Source of the DNA: Candidatus Poseidoniaceae archaeon
GTDB lineage: Archaea; Thermoplasmatota; Poseidoniia; Poseidoniales; Poseidoniaceae
Assembly (NCBI GenBank): GCA_938030705.1
Contig: CALHIR010000063.1
Coordinates: forward strand, 1-39,138
DNA: 39,138 bases
Reading direction: 5' to 3'
The notes beneath the pieces are model-generated. The model saw nothing but the letters and a program-made list of their open reading frames with translations, ran no database searches and had not been told where the DNA came from. Made by a program: the position numbers and the translations under genes. This document shows positions 9,450-17,381 of this stretch, one piece after another; the first letter of the stretch is position 1; each line of letters begins with the position of its first letter.

Positions 9450-9992
9450 TCACTCCTTGGTCAACAGGTAAATACCATCCTGGAAGACTCGGCGGTCTCG
9501 GTTTTTCACGGTCGTGCAGCGCTCAATGTTCGCAGCGGTTTGACCAACAGCTTCCTTGTCAATGCCGGAAACGGTGACTTCAACTTTGTTGGACACCTTG
9601 ACATCGACGTTTTCGAGGATATGGGCCGTTCGAGGGACACGCTCGCCGAAGTAGTTGTTCACTTGGAAGGTGTTGCCGTTCACGGACAGGGTCATCGGGA
9701 AGTGAGAATAGAAGGCTTTGAGGTTGTACGTGAAACCGTTGGTAACACCCTTCACCATGTTGTTGAGATGGGCGTTCCAAGTTCCAGCGAGGGCTCGTTG
9801 CTTTCGTCGTGGCAAGTCCACACGAACAACGAGGCCTGAGCCGTCTTGGAAGATTCGGACCACGTCGCTTTCAAACGTTCGGGTGAGCGTCCCCTTGGGG
9901 CCGGTAATGGTCACGACGCCATCTTCGCTGATGTTGGCAGTGACGCCTTCAGGGATGGTTACGGTGTGTTCGATTCTGTCGAGTTTTACCAT
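9450..9992 (-). CDS. rpl6: 50S ribosomal protein L6 (uL6)
   Basis: 180 residues with the two repeated alpha/beta domains of uL6. The start has the typical TVTIPEGVTANI stretch, and the NMVKGVTNGFTYNLKAFYSHFP segment between the domains matches archaeal/eukaryotic L6/L9. The ATG at 9992 follows GAGGTGA by seven bases. It lies eleven bases after S8 and five before L32e, the usual archaeal order. Confidence 0.97.
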   Translation of the reverse strand: MVKLDRIEHTVTIPEGVTANISEDGVVTITGPKGTLTRTFESDVVRIFQDGSGLVVRVDLPRRKQRALAGTWNAHLNNMVKGVTNGFTYNLKAFYSHFPMTLSVNGNTFQVNNYFGERVPRTAHILENVDVKVSNKVEVTVSGIDKEAVGQTAANIERCTTVKNRDRRVFQDGIYLLTKE

Positions 9993-10003
9993 GTTTGTTC
10001 ACC

Positions 10004-10393
10004 TCAATACACGTAGGCCAGCAGTTTGCCGCCAATTCGAGCGTCCTTTGCATCGTTGTGATGCATCACGCCGGAGTTGGTCGTCAAGATGAGAAGCCCG
10101 AAGTCGCGGGCAGGAAGATATCGTGTCTCCCACTTCTCGTATTCTTGGCGACGAACACTGTGGCGGGGTTTTACCGTACCACAGCGGTTGATTGTTCCAC
10201 GCAGTTCGACGACGAAAGCATCGCCACGGCCGTTTTCGACACGTTCAATGCCACCGACGTAGCCTGAGTTCTGCATGATGTTGAGCACGTTGCCGAGAAG
10301 TTTTGAGGCCGGGGTCAACTCAACGTTGAATTTTCCAGCTTGCTCGGCGTTGTAGATTTTGACAAGAGCGTCATTCAATGGATCTAATTGCAT
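10004..10393 (-). CDS. rps8: 30S ribosomal protein S8 (uS8)
   Basis: 129 residues, standard length for archaeal uS8 (S15a type). It begins MQLDPLNDALVKIYNAEQAGK and ends with the rRNA-binding ARDFGLLILTTNSGVM stretch. GGAGGG precedes the ATG by eight bases. It stands between S14 and L6 as expected. Confidence 0.97.
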   Translation of the reverse strand: MQLDPLNDALVKIYNAEQAGKFNVELTPASKLLGNVLNIMQNSGYVGGIERVENGRGDAFVVELRGTINRCGTVKPRHSVRRQEYEKWETRYLPARDFGLLILTTNSGVMHHNDAKDARIGGKLLAYVY

Positions 10394-10406
10394 ACTTCAT
10401 CCCTCC

Positions 10407-10559
10407 TCAATTCATTTTCTTGAAACCGATTTTCGGTGCGACATCGCGGAAGCATTGTCGACACAATCGCAGCCCGTGGCGGCGAATCATACCTCGCTTG
10501 CGTCCGCATCGGCGGCATCCAATGGTTCGTCCAATTCTCTCTCCATGATCTCGTGCCAT
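10407..10559 (-). CDS. rps14: 30S ribosomal protein S14, zinc type (uS14)
   Basis: A 50-codon gene between L5 and S8 that is easily missed because it is so short. Translation gives [15 protein letters not shown], then the zinc ligands C15-x2-C18 and C33-x2-C36, and ends KIGFKKMN. This is the zinc-binding archaeal uS14 of 50-56 residues, found at exactly this place in archaeal operons. The ATG at 10559 follows GGAGGA, which overlaps the end of L5; the gap to the L5 stop is only two bases. Confidence 0.96.
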   Translation of the reverse strand: MARDHGERIGRTIGCRRCGRKRGMIRRHGLRLCRQCFRDVAPKIGFKKMN

Positions 10560-10561
10560 CT

Positions 10562-11089
10562 TCATTCCTCCAGGATATTGATGTTGAAGTTCTCAATAAA
10601 CCACGCTCTGGACTCATCGGCTGAAACGCGGTGCTTCATGCCGACCTTGCTCTTGGCACGTCGGCGGCGACTGACACGGTGACCTGGGCGTTCGAGCACA
10701 GCAGTGATGTCCATACCAAAGATGCCAATTTCTGGATCGTACTTTTGCCCGGGGAAATCCGTGTAGTCACGGACGCCGAAGGAAAGGTTGCCTTCTCGGT
10801 CAAAGTTCCAAGATGGAATGGTGTTATCACGGCAGTCAAAGGCACTGGTCAAGAAGGCCTTGATGTCCTCTTGCTTGCGCATGGTCGCTTTACAACCGAT
10901 GGGAGCACCAATACGGACCTTGAGGTCCCGGTTCTGAATGCGGCCAAGGGTTCGCTGTGGCTTCACACCGGTGACCATCTCGAGCACATTTTCGGCGTTG
11001 ACGAGGCGTTCACCACCTTCACCTACACCGATGTTCACGCACACTTTGGTGATGCGAAGTTGACTCATGGGGTTGGCAGTAGCGCTCAT
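10562..11089 (-). CDS. rpl5: 50S ribosomal protein L5 (uL5)
   Basis: uL5 contacts 5S rRNA and the P-site tRNA. At 175 residues it has the archaeal/eukaryotic L5/L11 features: [19 protein letters not shown] near the start, [25 protein letters not shown] in the middle, and [28 protein letters not shown] lies just before the ATG, which overlaps the S4e stop by four bases (ATGA). Confidence 0.97.
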   Translation of the reverse strand: MSATANPMSQLRITKVCVNIGVGEGGERLVNAENVLEMVTGVKPQRTLGRIQNRDLKVRIGAPIGCKATMRKQEDIKAFLTSAFDCRDNTIPSWNFDREGNLSFGVRDYTDFPGQKYDPEIGIFGMDITAVLERPGHRVSRRRRAKSKVGMKHRVSADESRAWFIENFNINILEE

Positions 11090-11784
11090 TCAGCCACCTC
11101 CGTCAGCGGCATGCTGGCGTCGCCAATGGCAAACACGTTTCGAGCCACCGTGCCGAAGCCTTCGAATTGAACTTCGTTTGGCATGCTCGAGCGCTTCTCG
11201 ACGTATTCCTTCACTTCGGCGGTTGAGCCGACGTGTGCACCGCCGATGAGATAGCAACGGGTGCCCTCACCGAAGCGGATGTGCTCCAGAATCTTCTGGT
11301 CAGGGAGGTTCAACTTGAGCGAATCACCCGTGTTGTACTCCGACGGGTCATCAACGATGATGTTGCGACCGTCGTGGAGGTTGAGTTGCGTGCGACCGCC
11401 TTTGATGGTCGTCTTGCCCTCAATGCGGCAGACCTTCCAAGAGGCATCTTCCGCTCCGATTGGGCGGTATTGGAGTCGTCCGTTGTGATCGAGGACACAA
11501 CGGTAGTTGTCTTCACCAAGGGTGAGGACATCCATGAGGCCAACACCACGGCGGGTGTCTTTGACGACACGACCGTCGATCAGAGCCAACTCGTTGTGAA
11601 GGATGAATCGAACCTCACGGGCAGACTTGGCGAGATGAAGGACATCTCGGACCACGAGCGTGATGGGCATGCAGAGTTCAAGCGTGTGGGCGCCAGGTGT
11701 TGGGCGAGTGACCCAAACCGAGGTCTTTCGTGGCAGAGGCCAACTTCGTGGCATGGCCAAGCGCTTCAAGTGGTTGCTGCTCAT
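11086..11784 (-). CDS. rps4e: 30S ribosomal protein S4e (eS4)
   Basis: eS4 is restricted to archaea and eukaryotes. The opening HLKRLAMPRSWPLPRKTSVW is diagnostic, followed by an S4-type RNA-binding region (about 40-100) and a KOW-like stretch near the end (GGAHVGSTAEVKEY). A TTG at 11793 opens the frame, but the ATG at 11784 has GGAG nine bases upstream and is taken as the start, giving 232 residues. It follows L24 after five bases. Confidence 0.96.
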   Translation of the reverse strand: MSSNHLKRLAMPRSWPLPRKTSVWVTRPTPGAHTLELCMPITLVVRDVLHLAKSAREVRFILHNELALIDGRVVKDTRRGVGLMDVLTLGEDNYRCVLDHNGRLQYRPIGAEDASWKVCRIEGKTTIKGGRTQLNLHDGRNIIVDDPSEYNTGDSLKLNLPDQKILEHIRFGEGTRCYLIGGAHVGSTAEVKEYVEKRSSMPNEVQFEGFGTVARNVFAIGDASMPLTEVAE

Positions 11785-11789
11785 CTCAT

Positions 11790-12197
11790 TCAACTCCTGT
11801 TACCAGTTAATTTTGCGACGCGGAGGCGGTCTGACTCATCGAGCTGCGTGACCACCACGTTCGAGACGTGCACTGGTACCGCCTCTTCCTTGTTATCGGC
11901 CTTGCTGGCCTTGACACCTTCAATGTACAACCGACCCTTTTCAGCGTCGATACGCAACACGGCCCCGGTCAAGGGTTCGTTGTTGCGCTTGCCACCATGG
12001 CGTTTGCCGCCGTGGGCTTGATCGCCTCGGGTGACCTGAACCACATCGCCGACTCGGACGGTGACGGTTCGAACACCAGCGAAACGGGCGTCGGGCTTGC
12101 TCAATTGGAGGCGTGCCGCCACGCGCTTGCGCTTCTCATGCATGGGCGCATTGAAGTGCGCCTTGCGTTGTTTGCCTGGTTTCATACTTTTGACCAT
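11790..12197 (-). CDS. rpl24: 50S ribosomal protein L24 (uL24)
   Basis: 135 residues of the L24/L26 type. It has the basic start (KPGKQRKAHFNAPMHEKRKR) of archaeal L24 and a KOW motif near residues 48-70 (VRVGDVVQVTRGDQAHGGKR). GAGGGA lies six bases before the ATG. It is placed between L14 and S4e, which is the archaeal arrangement. Confidence 0.96.
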   Translation of the reverse strand: MVKSMKPGKQRKAHFNAPMHEKRKRVAARLQLSKPDARFAGVRTVTVRVGDVVQVTRGDQAHGGKRHGGKRNNEPLTGAVLRIDAEKGRLYIEGVKASKADNKEEAVPVHVSNVVVTQLDESDRLRVAKLTGNRS

Positions 12198-12206
12198 ATC
12201 AATCCC

Positions 12207-12605
12207 TCACACAATTTGCTTTGCATTGGCTGCGATACGAGGCCAGCGTTCTGCAGCCTCACGAGCAACGGGCCCCTTTATGTCGGAACCAGTGACGTCG
12301 CCTTTTTCGTTGACGATGACACATGCGTTGTCTTCGAATTGAACCCATGTTCCGTCAACACGGCGGAATGGACGACGCTGACGGATGATGACAGCGTTGA
12401 ACATTTGTCGGCGGGTGTCGGGTGTTCCTTTCTTGACAGAAACCTTGGCCATATCGCCTACGCCAGCGGCTGGGTATCGGCGCATGGTACCACCGAGTTT
12501 CAGCACGTTGAGGATTTGGACGACTTTGGCGCCCGTGTTATCGGCGACATGAAGCCGTGCTGCCGTGGGCAAGCCACGGGTTTGCTTACCGGCAATGCCC
12601 TTCAT
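12207..12605 (-). CDS. rpl14: 50S ribosomal protein L14 (uL14)
   Basis: 132 residues beginning MKGIAGKQTRGLPTAARL, the normal archaeal L14 start, with the conserved ADNTGAKVVQILNVLK and the VIIRQRRPFRR stretches. An open frame continues 21 codons further upstream into S17, but the ATG at 12605 has GGAGGTG at the right distance and overlaps the S17 stop by one base (TGATG). Confidence 0.97.
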   Translation of the reverse strand: MKGIAGKQTRGLPTAARLHVADNTGAKVVQILNVLKLGGTMRRYPAAGVGDMAKVSVKKGTPDTRRQMFNAVIIRQRRPFRRVDGTWVQFEDNACVIVNEKGDVTGSDIKGPVAREAAERWPRIAANAKQIV

Positions 12606-12940
12606 CAGACAACACCTCCGGAGTTTTCGATGACACAAAACGAGACGGTCTTGGAAAGCGGTCGGCATTCCATGACTTTCACGTTATCACCGATGCTGAC
12701 TTCACCGATGCACGATGGTAGGTGAGCGGAGACGACGCTGGTGCGCTTCTCAAACCGCTCGTACTTCTTCATGTAGCGAACATTGTGTCGCTCGATGGTG
12801 ATGGTCTTCTGCATACCAACACTGGAGACGGTGCCCTCGAGGACTTGTCCTCGGAGGCGCAAACTGCCGTAGAACGGACAGTTCACATCACCATCCCACT
12901 CGCCGGTGGGGTTCTTCACGTCAACGCCAATGTCTCGCAT
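12605..12940 (-). CDS. rps17: 30S ribosomal protein S17 (uS17)
   Basis: 111 residues. The archaeal S17 start (MRDIGVDVKNP) is followed by CPFYGSLRLRGQVLEGTV and the OB-fold stretch KTITIERHNVRYMKKYERFEKR. The frame is open for another 30 codons upstream, but those overlap Rpp29 in another frame. The ATG at 12940 is four bases after the Rpp29 stop, with AGGAAGG upstream. Confidence 0.96.
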   Translation of the reverse strand: MRDIGVDVKNPTGEWDGDVNCPFYGSLRLRGQVLEGTVSSVGMQKTITIERHNVRYMKKYERFEKRTSVVSAHLPSCIGEVSIGDNVKVMECRPLSKTVSFCVIENSGGVV

Positions 12941-12944
12941 CGTA

Positions 12945-13202
12945 TCATGCCTTCCTGTATGTTCGGTGGATCCTGTCTTCGGGGCGCTGACCCACCATGG
13001 CCCCCTTGATGACGACGTCGTTATCGTCAACGGTGAATGTGATGCTGGCCTTGTTCAGGACCAATGGTTGGTCGCCTTCGAGAAGAGCGACCGTGTTTCG
13101 GGTCTCGTCAATGACGATGCCCTGGCGACCGGTCAAGGTCGGGTCGGCGGACGTGGTGATGGTCAGCGAGCGACCGATCCAGGATTGATTGTACATGTTC
13201 AT
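12945..13202 (-). CDS. rnp1: ribonuclease P protein component 1 (Rpp29/Pop4)
   Basis: A protein subunit of archaeal RNase P, which trims the 5' leader from pre-tRNA. The 85-residue product has the Sm-like Rpp29 pattern: NQSWIGRSLTI, LTGRQGIVIDETRNTVAL and KASITFTVDDNDVVIKGAMVGQRPEDRI. Its place between aIF1 and S17 is the standard archaeal location. GGAGGTG stands seven bases before the ATG at 13202; an in-frame ATG further upstream (13220) itself overlaps the ribosome site and is unlikely. Confidence 0.93.
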   Translation of the reverse strand: MNMYNQSWIGRSLTITTSADPTLTGRQGIVIDETRNTVALLEGDQPLVLNKASITFTVDDNDVVIKGAMVGQRPEDRIHRTYRKA

Positions 13203-13203
13203 A

Positions 13204-13503
13204 TCATCGCACCTCCACATTGAATCCGTTATTTCTGAGCACTTCTGCAGCTTTCTTTTTGTGGTCTCCCTGAAGTTCAATCAATCGTCCTTTGACCGTT
13301 CCGCCTGCTGCACATTTGTTCTTCAGGAGTTTGGCAAGTTGATTGATGTCAATTGCTGCGTCGTCAATGCCCTCCACTTTTGTTACGATTTTTCCATAGC
13401 GTCTTCGGTCAGTAGAGAGAATGGCTTTTTGTTGCTCCTTTGCAATTTCTTGACAGATGCACAGTTCATCGGGTAATCCGCAAACATTGCAAATAGTCGC
13501 CAT
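13204..13503 (-). CDS. translation initiation factor aIF1 (SUI1 family)
   Basis: 99 residues. aIF1 assists start-codon selection on the small subunit. The N-terminal cysteine cluster (C5-x2-C8 with C15-x-C17) is the small zinc-knuckle-like region seen in archaeal aIF1, and the SUI1 fold follows with KIVTKVEGID, CAAGGTVKGRLIELQGDHK and NNGFNVEV. GAGGTGATGG precedes the ATG. It sits between L29 and Rpp29, the common archaeal arrangement. Confidence 0.94.
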   Translation of the reverse strand: MATICNVCGLPDELCICQEIAKEQQKAILSTDRRRYGKIVTKVEGIDDAAIDINQLAKLLKNKCAAGGTVKGRLIELQGDHKKKAAEVLRNNGFNVEVR

Positions 13504-13531
13504 TGTTCTCCATCACCTCTTGTCGTTGTCT

Positions 13532-13729
13532 TCACTGATCGTTGTTCATGTGCGTCTTGAGACGCGCAATGCTTCGACGAGTCGCTTTGTAGGCGCCCAT
13601 GTTGGATGGCGTACCACCCAAGGCTTTCTCAGCACGAAGTTGAAGCAACTCCTCCTGCAATTCAAGCAGGCGTGCCTCACGGGCTTCGGCGCTCATGGAA
13701 GCGATTTCACGGTTGGATACGTAGCTCAC
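13532..13729 (-). CDS. rpl29: 50S ribosomal protein L29 (uL29)
   Basis: 65 residues, a two-helix protein at the exit tunnel. The typical stretch EARLLELQEELLQLRAEKALGG and the final RRSIARLKTHMNN are present. Translation appears to begin at GTG: the GTG at 13729 overlaps the S3 stop as GTGA and has GAGGG six bases upstream. The next ATG would remove the conserved first helix. Confidence 0.94.
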   Translation of the reverse strand: MSYVSNREIASMSAEAREARLLELQEELLQLRAEKALGGTPSNMGAYKATRRSIARLKTHMNNDQ

Positions 13730-14385
13730 TCGGAACCCTCCTCTGCAGCGGCCTCTTGTGCGGCCTGGATTTTGAGTTCCTCTTCGGAAAAGATGCTGAT
13801 CTCGTGAGGCAGACGGGTTCCTGGGCGCATGATTTCAACGGTGACACCGATGGTTCCCAATTTCTTGACGGCCACGGAATAGCCTTTGTCCATGTGCTGA
13901 AGGGCTGTTTCTCCGCAGTACTTGACGTGGCCACGGATGTACTTCTCGGTTCGGTTTCGAGAGCCAGTCAACTTTCCAGCAACGGTGACAATGACGCCAC
14001 GAGCGCCTGCATCCATGATGTTCTGGGCGGCACTGTGACACGACCGTCGATGGTACCAGCCTCGCTCAAGCGAGGAGGCGATCTTCTCTGCCATGACCTG
14101 AGCGTTCAGCGTTGGGTTCTTGACTTCCTCAACCTTGAGTTTGGGGTTGGTGAGGTCGAATTCTTGGTTGAGTCGGCTTTGAAGGTCGTTGATGATCTTC
14201 CCCTTTCGGCCGATGACCATACCTGGGCGTTCGGCGTGAACGGTCACTTCTGTTCCTCCGGGGACCCGGCGAATGTCAAGACCGCCAAATCCAGATTTGG
14301 AGGTGTTCTTCATCAAGAATTCACGGACGAGCAATCGCTCGACGTTGCGGTTAACGAGGGTTCGTAGAATGCTTTGCTTACTCAT
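13726..14385 (-). CDS. rps3: 30S ribosomal protein S3 (uS3)
   Basis: uS3 forms part of the mRNA entry channel. The KH domain is visible with its GxxG loop (PGMVIGRKGKIINDL) near residues 54-70, and the C-terminal domain contains KGYSVAVKKLGTIGVTVEIM. The end is acidic (AAEEGSE). A GTG at 14394 opens the frame but is part of the GAGGTG site; ATG at 14385 lies seven bases after it, giving 219 residues. Confidence 0.97.
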   Translation of the reverse strand: MSKQSILRTLVNRNVERLLVREFLMKNTSKSGFGGLDIRRVPGGTEVTVHAERPGMVIGRKGKIINDLQSRLNQEFDLTNPKLKVEEVKNPTLNAQVMAEKIASSLERGWYHRRSCHSAAQNIMDAGARGVIVTVAGKLTGSRNRTEKYIRGHVKYCGETALQHMDKGYSVAVKKLGTIGVTVEIMRPGTRLPHEISIFSEEELKIQAAQEAAAEEGSE

Positions 14386-14395
14386 GATGTTCACC

Positions 14396-14992
14396 TCAGA
14401 AGTCGTCCTCCAACTCGTCGCCGATAGCGTTCATGTCTTCCAAGAAGACTTCCAAGTTCACGCGGTAGTGGTTGCTTGGTGTTGCACGCCCTCGTGCTCG
14501 TGGAATCCATCCTTTTCGGATAGGACCACGGTGAGCGGCGATGTGAGTGATGACCATGTCATCAGCATCGATGTCTTCGTATTGGAAGCGAGCGTTTTCC
14601 ATCGCACTCTCGATGAGTTTGATGATGGCCCGGGAGGCCTTCACGGGGTATCGTCCTGGGCCGACACCGCCTTTTCGGTGTCCGACCATGGAGGGGCCTG
14701 AGCGACGCTTTCGCTTGTTTCCACTTCCAAGTCGGAACGGAACAGCTGCCGCCTTGCGACGGACATCGGCACGGTCCGAATCGATTCGGAGAACCTCGTT
14801 GAGGAACGCCAGCGCGTCGCCAGCGGTCTTGTTCTTTACCGCACGACAGACTTCGAAACAGTGCTTGACGTGCATGTCCACGTTGGTTGCACGTGCAGTC
14901 GCAAGACGATTGCCCTGCAGGAGCTGCGTGTAACCGCGTTGTGGGAGTTGACGACGACGACTTCGTCGATCCAATTGGTTTCGCTTTGCCAT
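14396..14992 (-). CDS. rpl22: 50S ribosomal protein L22 (uL22)
   Basis: uL22 lines the nascent-peptide tunnel. The core is recognisable (VCRAVKNKTAGDALAFLNEV, KASRAIIKLIESAMENA, then RGRATPSNHYRVNLEVFLED). At 198 residues it is longer than most archaeal L22 (about 150), through a basic N-terminal segment with RRSRRRQ and an acidic end (DELEDDF). The start is placed at the second of two adjacent ATGs, six bases behind GAGGTG. Confidence 0.95.
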   Translation of the reverse strand: MAKRNQLDRRSRRRQLPQRGYTQLLQGNRLATARATNVDMHVKHCFEVCRAVKNKTAGDALAFLNEVLRIDSDRADVRRKAAAVPFRLGSGNKRKRRSGPSMVGHRKGGVGPGRYPVKASRAIIKLIESAMENARFQYEDIDADDMVITHIAAHRGPIRKGWIPRARGRATPSNHYRVNLEVFLEDMNAIGDELEDDF

Positions 14993-15002
14993 CATTTTCA
15001 CC

Positions 15003-15491
15003 TCACTTCAACGGAACGTGCTTGGACGAACGGGTAGCACCTACACCCGGGCCGCTGTGGGCCACGCCTCGTCGGGTCACGGCGAATTCGCCGAGATAGT
15101 GGCCAATCATCTCTGGTTTGATATCGATTTCAACGAAATGTTGACCGTTGTGGATAGCGATGCGGCGACCGACAAAATACGGAAGAATGGGCATGTCTCG
15201 GCGGTGGGTTCGAATGGTCTTGGCATTGGAACGCAGCACACGGTTCATGAAGTTCTCATTTTCCAAGGACATGCCTCGGCCGAGGCTTCGTCGTACTCTG
15301 GAAGGCAGAAGACCGACGATGTAATCTTGGTCGTCGGTTTCGGGCCACAAGGGCATTTGGGTCAACTCTTCCATGGTAAATCCACGGTAGGTGAACTCCT
15401 TTTTAACGCGGGCCGAGGTGGTCGAGAGGCGCTTACGTGCCTTACGTCGACTGGCCTTGGGGGTCATAAACGACTTCTTCTTCTTAGCCAT
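15003..15491 (-). CDS. rps19: 30S ribosomal protein S19 (uS19)
   Basis: 162 residues, somewhat longer than the usual 130-150 because of a lysine/arginine-rich start (MAKKKKSFMTPKASRRKARKR). The conserved core is clear: EFTYRGFTMEELTQMPL, then IRTHRRDMPILPYFVGRRIA, HNGQHFVEIDIKPEMIGHYL and GEFAVTRRGVAHSGPGVGAT. The ATG follows GAGGTGA closely. Confidence 0.97.
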   Translation of the reverse strand: MAKKKKSFMTPKASRRKARKRLSTTSARVKKEFTYRGFTMEELTQMPLWPETDDQDYIVGLLPSRVRRSLGRGMSLENENFMNRVLRSNAKTIRTHRRDMPILPYFVGRRIAIHNGQHFVEIDIKPEMIGHYLGEFAVTRRGVAHSGPGVGATRSSKHVPLK

Positions 15492-15502
15492 GCATCATCA
15501 CC

Positions 15503-16219
15503 TCAAATTTTCTTACCTCGTCCACGACCGGTTCGTCGTGGTGCAATCAAACCAACCTTGGCGCCAGGTGGCGTGCCACGGGCGACGGAGTTTGGTCCGT
15601 GAACAGCTTGGTGGTTTCCACCACCGTGCGGGTGATCCACAGGGTTCATGGCGACACCTGAAACGTGCGGGTAGAGTTTTCCACGAGCCTTGGCCTTGTA
15701 GTAGGCAGCACCGGCTGTCCGCATTGGCATCTCATCGCGCCCATGGCCTGCGAGCACACCGATGGTGGCTCGACAGTGAGCAGGAAGTTCCTTCAGGGCT
15801 CCCGAGGGCATGCGGATACGAACCATATCGCCAATACGGGACTCAACCATGCAGGAATTACCAGCAGAGCGAGCGACTTTGCCGCCGTCGCCAGGTCGGA
15901 GTTCAAGGTTATTGATGGCCGTACCTTCAGGGATGTTGCCGATTTCAGTAATGTTGCCTGGTCGCAGCGCAACGTTGTCGCCGATGGCCACTTTGCTGCC
16001 GACCGAAATGCCCTCAGTGGCGGCGACCAAGGTGGTGTCGCCGTCGGGGGTCTTGATGCGAGCCAGGGGTGCGCTGTGCACCGGGCTGTGAACAAGTTCA
16101 GTGACCTCGCAAACCACGTCTTTGTCGCGTGGCATGCGGTTCTTTCCAGGGAAGCGGTGACTGGCCACACGGTAGCGTGGCGAGGAACCTTTGCGTTGTG
16201 CACGAATTCTCTTACCCAT
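15503..16219 (-). CDS. rpl2: 50S ribosomal protein L2 (uL2)
   Basis: uL2 supports the peptidyl-transferase centre. The near-invariant GVAMNPVDHPHGGGNHQAV stretch, containing the functionally important histidine, is near residues 189-207. The OB fold and SH3-like regions precede it (PGNITEIGNIPEGTAINN, SRIGDMVRIRMPSGALKELP). Length is 238, normal for archaea. GAGGTGA precedes the ATG. Confidence 0.98.
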   Translation of the reverse strand: MGKRIRAQRKGSSPRYRVASHRFPGKNRMPRDKDVVCEVTELVHSPVHSAPLARIKTPDGDTTLVAATEGISVGSKVAIGDNVALRPGNITEIGNIPEGTAINNLELRPGDGGKVARSAGNSCMVESRIGDMVRIRMPSGALKELPAHCRATIGVLAGHGRDEMPMRTAGAAYYKAKARGKLYPHVSGVAMNPVDHPHGGGNHQAVHGPNSVARGTPPGAKVGLIAPRRTGRGRGKKI

Positions 16220-16230
16220 GATAAATCACC

Positions 16231-16488
16231 TCAGAATGCTCCCAGACGCATAGCAGCGTCTTCTGCGTCATAGCCTTCAGCGAGCTTCACCGAAGCGTGC
16301 TTGCCGTGCTTTGAATTTCGGACATTGACCTTGGCCACTTCAACGTCGAAGATGGTCTCAATGGCCCGTGCGATTTGGGCCTTGGTGGCACTGCGGCGAA
16401 CCAAGAATTCCAGGCGCTGCTCGCTGGTGCGAGCTTCCATGGATTTTTCAGTCAGCCAGGGTTGAATGATGATGTCGTATGCGTTCAT
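16231..16488 (-). CDS. rpl23: 50S ribosomal protein L23 (uL23)
   Basis: 85 residues, the short archaeal L23 form. It begins with the IIQPWLTEKSMEA stretch and contains FLVRRSATKAQIARAIETIF and VAKVNVRNSKHGKHASVKL. uL23 docks SRP and other factors at the tunnel exit. The ATG is seven bases behind GAGGTGA. Confidence 0.97.
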   Translation of the reverse strand: MNAYDIIIQPWLTEKSMEARTSEQRLEFLVRRSATKAQIARAIETIFDVEVAKVNVRNSKHGKHASVKLAEGYDAEDAAMRLGAF

Positions 16489-16497
16489 GATCTCACC

Positions 16498-17379
16498 TCA
16501 GTTCATGGCCTCCAAAGCCGCTTTGGTAAAGACAGTCAGTCGGCCGACGTCTCCACCTGGAGCAAGGTCCTCAGCGCACAAGTCCTTGGCAGCGACGACG
16601 TCGACACCCGGGAGGTTGCGAGCCGCTTGTGCCAATCCGGACTTTTCTTTCACGACCAAGAGAATGGACTTGGGCGTCTTGTGGACGCGTCCACGCATGG
16701 TCGCTTTTCCTGCACGGATTTTGCGGCCATTTCGGGCACGGTCCATATCAGGTCCGAGGCCGAGACCGGCAAAGATAGCCGCCGCCTTTCGGGTGGCAGA
16801 GCCATGGTTGAAGGTTTCAATATCGTATTCCGTGGATTTGCCGTCAACGACTTCGGTGTACGTGCCGAGAACGATGGGCAGGTGTTCGACGGTGTCGTCA
16901 AAGCGGTGTCCACGGGCAGCTACGGTCTCCATGGAGACGGTGGCGGCCAAAGCAGCGTTGCGTGCGGCTCGGCGTTGTTTGGCGTTGAGTTTTCGAGACC
17001 AGTCTTTCTCAACCTTTGGCCCGTGGGCTCGGCGACCACCCAGCGTGTGGGGGTTTTGAGCACCTCGGCGAGCGCCTGTACGTCGCATGATTCGAGACAC
17101 ACCACGGCCCTTGCCCCACCATTCGACGGAGTGCTTCATACCAGCCATTGGGCGGCGCTTACCAACGTGTGGGCGAGAACCGTAGGCTTGGCGGCGGTTG
17201 GCTCGGCTCGAGGCCACGGCCAACTTGATGAGGTCTTCACGGACTTCGGTTTCGAAGGCGGCGGGAAGACTTACTTTGGACCCGTCAGAAACATCGACGT
17301 CAAAGCGGGCTGACAACTTGCCAGCGTCCATTTCGGTCTGAGTGACCTTGTTGACGATATCTTTGGTTGCGATCTTCAT
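16498..17379 (-). CDS. rpl4: 50S ribosomal protein L4 (uL4)
   Basis: 293 residues, of the longer archaeal/eukaryotic L4 type. The tunnel loop is marked by SRANRRQAYGSRPHVGKRRP, then KGRGVSRIMRRTGARRGAQN and GGRRAHGPKVEKDWSRKLN. The Rossmann-like globular part follows. The ATG at 17379 has GGGGG upstream and lies two bases beyond the L3 stop. Confidence 0.97.
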   Translation of the reverse strand: MKIATKDIVNKVTQTEMDAGKLSARFDVDVSDGSKVSLPAAFETEVREDLIKLAVASSRANRRQAYGSRPHVGKRRPMAGMKHSVEWWGKGRGVSRIMRRTGARRGAQNPHTLGGRRAHGPKVEKDWSRKLNAKQRRAARNAALAATVSMETVAARGHRFDDTVEHLPIVLGTYTEVVDGKSTEYDIETFNHGSATRKAAAIFAGLGLGPDMDRARNGRKIRAGKATMRGRVHKTPKSILLVVKEKSGLAQAARNLPGVDVVAAKDLCAEDLAPGGDVGRLTVFTKAALEAMN

Positions 17380-17381
17380 CT